Positions 6,797 through 9,359 of a stretch of DNA of 9,359 nt are shown here, in pieces. The notes beneath the pieces were generated by a model that saw only the letters and a list, made by a program, of their open reading frames with translations, was not told where the DNA came from and did no database searches. A program made the position numbers and the translations under genes. The stretch is from an uncultured Rheinheimera sp. GTDB taxonomy: Bacteria > Pseudomonadota > Gammaproteobacteria > Enterobacterales > Alteromonadaceae. The DNA lies in the NCBI GenBank assembly GCA_943913835.1, contig CALTZU010000127.1:1-9359 (forward strand). Direction: 5' to 3'. Within the stretch, counting starts at the first letter, position 1. The number at the start of each line of letters is the position of its first letter.

Positions 6797-6832
6797 GATA
6801 CACTTCATATATATTTCGTATACTTATTGTAT
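6797..6832. promoter_or_regulatory. AT-rich palindromic candidate operator upstream of the ParD-like gene
   Basis: Directly upstream of the ParD-like start codon are alternating GATAC/GTAT elements: GATACAC (6797-6803), GTATAC (6818-6823, itself a palindrome) and GTAT (6829-6832), with ATATATAT between. Repeated short palindromes next to the start are typical of autoregulated ribbon-helix-helix genes. A -10-like TATAC/TACAAT can be placed in it on the minus strand, but no convincing -35. Confidence 0.4.
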
Positions 6833-6970
6833 AAAAGAAAAGCGCAAAAAGCACTTAAAATGACAACAGAAACTGGGTAAGGTATGACATAGGACAATAA
6901 ACCATTTCAAACAGTGGGTTATAGTTCAGTATCAGCAATTGGGTTTAAAACTTAGACTGAGAGCCAGGAC

Positions 6971-8185
6971 ATGAGCTTATTTAACGATATCTACAGTGCG
7001 GTTGAGCGGCAGTTTTTCTACAGCCTGACATTAAAAATTGTCGGCAATATAGGCTTTTTAACACTGATTTTCTGGCTGGCTATGTTTGCAGCTTACCCGG
7101 CTGAAGGAGGTGCCGGACACAGCTGGTGGTGGATTTTAGTGCTGGGAACAGGCGCCTTTATTTTTACCATAGGTTACCTGATGCATTTAATAGTACGACC
7201 GGTAAAAGCGCTGGTCGATGCGCTTCAACAAGCTAATCAGGCAGGCAGTGATTTAAAAACCCGTTTACCAGCCTTCACCTTTGATGAATTCCGCACTTTG
7301 TCTGAACAATACAACTTATTTGTCGATCAGTTATCCGGTATGTTGCGAGGCATTCATCAGCAAGCTTCCAGCAACTTTGCCGTTAATCAGCAAGTGGCTG
7401 AAGCCGTGCATAGCACCAGACGTCAGTTACAAGGTGCAGAACAAAGTAGCCAGCAAATCCGCCAGCAAAGTGATCAGTCGTTACAACGCCTGGCCGAGAT
7501 AGTACAAAGCAACGATCAGGTGATAGTGGTAGCCAGCAGTACCGTACATAATGCCAAAAACGCCAGCACTCAGCTGGATCAGCTCACCAATCAGTTGCAT
7601 AAAATTGAGCAACTGCTGGCCAACTTTGGCGGAACAGTGACGGGTTTGCAGAAAAATGCCGAAAACGTGCGACAGATTTTATTGATGGTGGAAAACTTCT
7701 CCGATCAAACGAATTTGCTGGCGTTAAACGCGGCCATTGAAGCGGCAAGGGCTGGTGAAGCGGGCCGTGGTTTTGCCGTGGTGGCCGACGAAGTCCGTAC
7801 TCTGGCAGCAAAAGTAAACAGTGCTACAGGCCAGATTTCGGGTTTTCTGAATGAAATGGATGTGTTAGTGCGGGATACCAAAAATGAATCTGAGCAACTG
7901 CAACAACAAGCTGGTGCGGCTCAGCAGCAAATACAGCAAACCAGTGGCGATTTTAGTCAGTTAGAATTACAACTAAAAAATGCCCAGCAACAGTTAAATC
8001 AGATTCAACAGCATGTGCAGCAACTGGCGCATAGTTCAGAGCAAAATCATCATCACCTGACCGAAATAGAGCAAGGCACCAATCTGGCCTATCAACAGAT
8101 GGCAGCTATTGATCAGGCCACAGATCAGCTGTTATCCGGCACTAAACGTACTCAACAACAGCTGCAGCCTTTTTCAGCGGCTTAA
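6971..8185 (+). CDS. Methyl-accepting chemotaxis protein without a periplasmic sensor domain
   Basis: The 404-residue chemoreceptor has two membrane segments (about 24-41 and 53-74) joined by a loop of only ~11 residues, so there is no periplasmic ligand domain. A HAMP-like region (about 75-127) begins with the usual Arg-Pro-Val after the membrane (RPVKAL, 76-81). A long Gln-rich coiled coil follows, with the highly conserved hairpin tip around 244-275 (SDQTNLLALNAAIEAARAG, then RGFAVVADEV), which docks CheA and CheW. After the tip it reads RTLAAKVNSATGQI where most receptors have LAxRS or LAxRT. The C-terminus (LQPFSAA) lacks the NWETF-type CheR/CheB pentapeptide. It may sense membrane, cytoplasmic or energy-linked signals, or work through a partner. 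Start ATG at 6971 has purine-rich GAGAGCCAGGA just upstream. It ends tail to tail with the nhaR-like gene with no terminator between. Confidence 0.94.
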   Translation: MSLFNDIYSAVERQFFYSLTLKIVGNIGFLTLIFWLAMFAAYPAEGGAGHSWWWILVLGTGAFIFTIGYLMHLIVRPVKALVDALQQANQAGSDLKTRLPAFTFDEFRTLSEQYNLFVDQLSGMLRGIHQQASSNFAVNQQVAEAVHSTRRQLQGAEQSSQQIRQQSDQSLQRLAEIVQSNDQVIVVASSTVHNAKNASTQLDQLTNQLHKIEQLLANFGGTVTGLQKNAENVRQILLMVENFSDQTNLLALNAAIEAARAGEAGRGFAVVADEVRTLAAKVNSATGQISGFLNEMDVLVRDTKNESEQLQQQAGAAQQQIQQTSGDFSQLELQLKNAQQQLNQIQQHVQQLAHSSEQNHHHLTEIEQGTNLAYQQMAAIDQATDQLLSGTKRTQQQLQPFSAA

Positions 8186-9081
8186 GTTGGATTTGTCTGG
8201 CTATTCTGTTGCAGCGCTTTGACCAGCTGCAGCAGGGCCGGATGAGTCAGTTTCCTCTCTGGCGATATCGCATAAAAACGCTCTGTCACCCTGTGGATCA
8301 CCCCAACTTTTAATAAACGGTAGTTGGTTAACAACTGATCTTCCAACAGTAAAGGCGCAGCAAAAACGCCCAACCCTTGTTGAGCAAAAGCCTGCATCAA
8401 AGCACTGTCATCAAACTCAGCAACCACCTCAGGTTGAATTTCCACTTCGTTAAACCACCCCATCAACTGCTGACGAATAATGGACTTCTTGCCTTGTAAC
8501 AAAAACGGTTGGTCTTGCAAGGAATGCGGAAAATCTGCAGTGAGCTGCAGTGCCAGAGCTTCGCAGCCATATACAGCCATAGGAGACTCTGTAACTAAGT
8601 GACTATAAGCCTTTACATGGCTACCCGGCTGAATGGGCTGATCAGACAACACCATATCAAGCTTATTGATAGCCAGTTCAGACAATAAAGCCGCCAGCTC
8701 ACCTTCGCGGCAAACCAGTTTAATCGGCAACTGCAGTATTGGCTTAAGCATTTCGTAAACAAAAGCCTTAGGTAACACATCAGTAATACCTACGGTAAAA
8801 CTCTGCCAGCTGCTGTGCTGCCGGGTCAGAACAGCTTTAAGCTCATCTCCCAGTTGGAAAATATCTGCGGCATAGCCTTGTACCACAAGTCCCAGTTCAG
8901 TAGGAATAAGCCGCTTACCCTGACGAGCAAACAACGCAGTACCTATGCCATGTTCAAAAGCGCTAATTTGACCACTGATGGTTTGAGGGGTGATGTGCAG
9001 CAACTCGCTGACACGGGCAATGCTGCCGTGTTCAGCCACCAGGTAAAAGTAATAAAGTTGGTTATAGTTTACAGGTGTCAT
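8182..9081 (-). CDS. nhaR: LysR-family transcriptional activator, NhaR type
   Basis: The 299-residue regulator has an N-terminal winged helix-turn-helix (about 5-63) and a C-terminal effector-binding domain. It shares runs with E. coli NhaR that ordinary LysR proteins lack: NYNQLYYF (5-12), TPQTISGQI (31-39), LDMVLSDQPI (141-150), KSIIRQQLMGWFN (199-211) and EFDDSALMQAF (222-232), at the same positions and with the same total length. NhaR in enterobacteria senses Na+ and activates nhaA and other stress genes; here no nhaA is in the window, so the target is unknown. The start ATG at 9081 has GAG five bases upstream. Upstream DNA holds a LysR-type inverted repeat and an overlapping divergent promoter. 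The stop codon overlaps the chemoreceptor stop: the two genes share the bases TTAA. Confidence 0.93.
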   Translation of the reverse strand: MTPVNYNQLYYFYLVAEHGSIARVSELLHITPQTISGQISAFEHGIGTALFARQGKRLIPTELGLVVQGYAADIFQLGDELKAVLTRQHSSWQSFTVGITDVLPKAFVYEMLKPILQLPIKLVCREGELAALLSELAINKLDMVLSDQPIQPGSHVKAYSHLVTESPMAVYGCEALALQLTADFPHSLQDQPFLLQGKKSIIRQQLMGWFNEVEIQPEVVAEFDDSALMQAFAQQGLGVFAAPLLLEDQLLTNYRLLKVGVIHRVTERFYAISPERKLTHPALLQLVKALQQNSQTNPT

Positions 9082-9098
9082 TCTTACTCAACTATTTG

Positions 9099-9122
9099 CG
9101 AATATATAAGCAGTTATATTCG
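9099..9122. promoter_or_regulatory. Inverted repeat, candidate LysR/NhaR operator
   Basis: CGAATATA (9099-9106) and TATATTCG (9115-9122) form perfect 8-bp arms around an 8-base spacer, centred about 30 bases upstream of the nhaR-like start codon. Spacing and AT-rich dyad symmetry suit a LysR-family dimer, and the site covers the predicted -10 and start of nhaR transcription, as expected for autoregulation. Binding is inference. Confidence 0.5.
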
Positions 9123-9142
9123 AATTTTACTGACAAAGTAAA
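9113..9142 (-). promoter_or_regulatory. Candidate promoter of the nhaR-like gene
   Basis: Read on the minus strand, TTTACT (9142-9137) and TATAAC (9118-9113) are 18 bases apart. The predicted start near 9106 leaves a ~25-base leader before the ATG at 9081. It overlaps a plus-strand promoter with the same hexamers. Confidence 0.45.
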
Positions 9143-9153
9143 GAGCGTATAAC
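9126..9153 (+). promoter_or_regulatory. Candidate divergent plus-strand promoter
   Basis: TTTACT (9126-9131) and TATAAC (9148-9153) are 16 bases apart, the same hexamers as in the opposite-facing nhaR promoter. Predicted start is near 9160, about 90 bases before a strong plus-strand terminator. Confidence 0.4.
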
Positions 9154-9159
9154 TGGTTC

Positions 9160-9249
9160 TGCTGTGAGGTTCCTGCAGAGTTTCATAGCGACAGTTTAAC
9201 CCATAGGCACATCCGCGCCTTTTGCCCCTTGCTTGCAAGGGGCTTTTTT
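9160..9249 (+). ncRNA. Candidate ~90-nt small RNA divergent from nhaR
   Basis: A plus-strand promoter candidate upstream and a strong terminator at the end bound this stretch, which has no credible protein gene; the only short frame (GTG at 9164 to TAA at 9199, 11 codons) lacks a Shine-Dalgarno site. A 5' hairpin can be drawn from TCTGC (9158-9162) and GCAGA (9175-9179), followed by a mostly unpaired middle and the terminator hairpin, as in many Hfq-binding small RNAs. It matches no small-RNA family or riboswitch that I know. It could also be an untranslated leader that ends early. Existence of the transcript is inference. Confidence 0.35.
9224..9249 (+). terminator. Strong plus-strand rho-independent terminator
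   Basis: GCCCCTTG (9224-9231) pairs perfectly with CAAGGGGC (9236-9243) around a CTTG loop, followed by six T residues (9244-9249). The minus strand has no T-run after the stem, so it works only in the plus direction, although no plus-strand gene ends here. Confidence 0.9.
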
Positions 9250-9255
9250 GTTTAG

Positions 9256-9359
9256 CCTTCGCCATTGAAGCTGCAGCTTTGTTGACTGCGCTCTCTCGCC
9301 CCAATCACATAGTGGACTATGTTCATGGGGACTCATTCCCTTGTCGCCTCGCCGCAACT
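9256..9359. repeat. Structured intergenic element with imperfect hairpin, probable dispersed repeat
   Basis: The right end of the window shows no gene. It contains the 12-bp palindrome AAGCTGCAGCTT (9268-9279) and a hairpin from CCCCA and ACATAG (9299-9303, 9307-9312) pairing with CTATGT and TGGGG (9317-9322, 9326-9330), with a 3x3 internal loop. A minus-strand open frame across it has a biased translation and looks accidental. Similar sequences occur, as I recall and without verification, in many intergenic gaps of Alteromonadales. It is cut by the window edge. Confidence 0.45.

Noticed and set aside
9160..9223. Riboswitch or preQ1-like leader upstream of the terminator
   Set aside because: A short GAGGTTC run recalls preQ1 aptamers, but the required pseudoknot partner sequence and a downstream regulated gene are missing.
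9092..9304. 70-codon minus-strand open frame at the right end
   Set aside because: It crosses the terminator hairpin, both promoter candidates and the hairpin element, has a biased Lys/Arg/Ala-rich translation and no ribosome binding site.

Overview
The window looks like chromosomal DNA of a free-living gammaproteobacterium of the Rheinheimera / Alishewanella / Alteromonadales type. This rests on family-level resemblance of the proteins, moderate GC content, short intergenic gaps with classic hairpin-plus-T-run terminators, and structured intergenic sequence at both ends. No database search was possible. I see no tRNA, rRNA, CRISPR array, transposase or phage gene. All main genes have intact reading frames.

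Layout. Positions 1-303 hold a non-coding, GC-rich, structured sequence that looks like a dispersed intergenic repeat. A terminator (345-378) follows. Next come three plus-strand genes, each closed by its own terminator: a secreted lipoprotein built from four diverged ~100-residue repeats (422-1777), a YrbG-type Ca2+/Na+ antiporter (1996-3069), and a CNNM/CorC-type membrane protein with a CBS pair (3230-4558). A bidirectional terminator (4613-4642) separates these from minus-strand genes: a 66-residue protein of unknown function (4645-4845), then, in transcription order from the right, a ParD-like ribbon-helix-helix protein (6795-6565), a type I methionine aminopeptidase (6596-5805) and a short-chain dehydrogenase/reductase (5805-4978). 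These last three overlap one another and form a tight operon. A chemoreceptor with almost no periplasmic domain (6971-8185, plus) meets an NhaR-type LysR regulator (9081-8182, minus) tail to tail with a 4-base overlap.

Regulation. The densest regulatory region is 9099-9250, upstream of the nhaR-like gene. It holds an 8-bp-arm inverted repeat suited to a LysR-family dimer and two mirror-image promoter-like elements that overlap and point outwards. On the plus strand, a terminator closes a ~90-nt stretch that contains no convincing gene, so a divergently transcribed small RNA is a reasonable candidate. A second AT-rich candidate operator lies just upstream of the ParD-like gene.

How the genes relate. 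Two cation-transport-type genes (antiporter and CNNM/CorC) sit side by side, but separate terminators argue against one operon. The nhaR-like gene would fit sodium/pH homeostasis, yet no nhaA is present in the window. The ParD-like/methionine aminopeptidase/SDR group is the only clear multi-gene unit and has no ParE-type toxin. Nothing here is clearly a new defence or mobile system. The best leads are the nhaR-side regulatory region with its candidate small RNA, and the antitoxin-like regulator coupled to an essential-type N-terminal processing enzyme.
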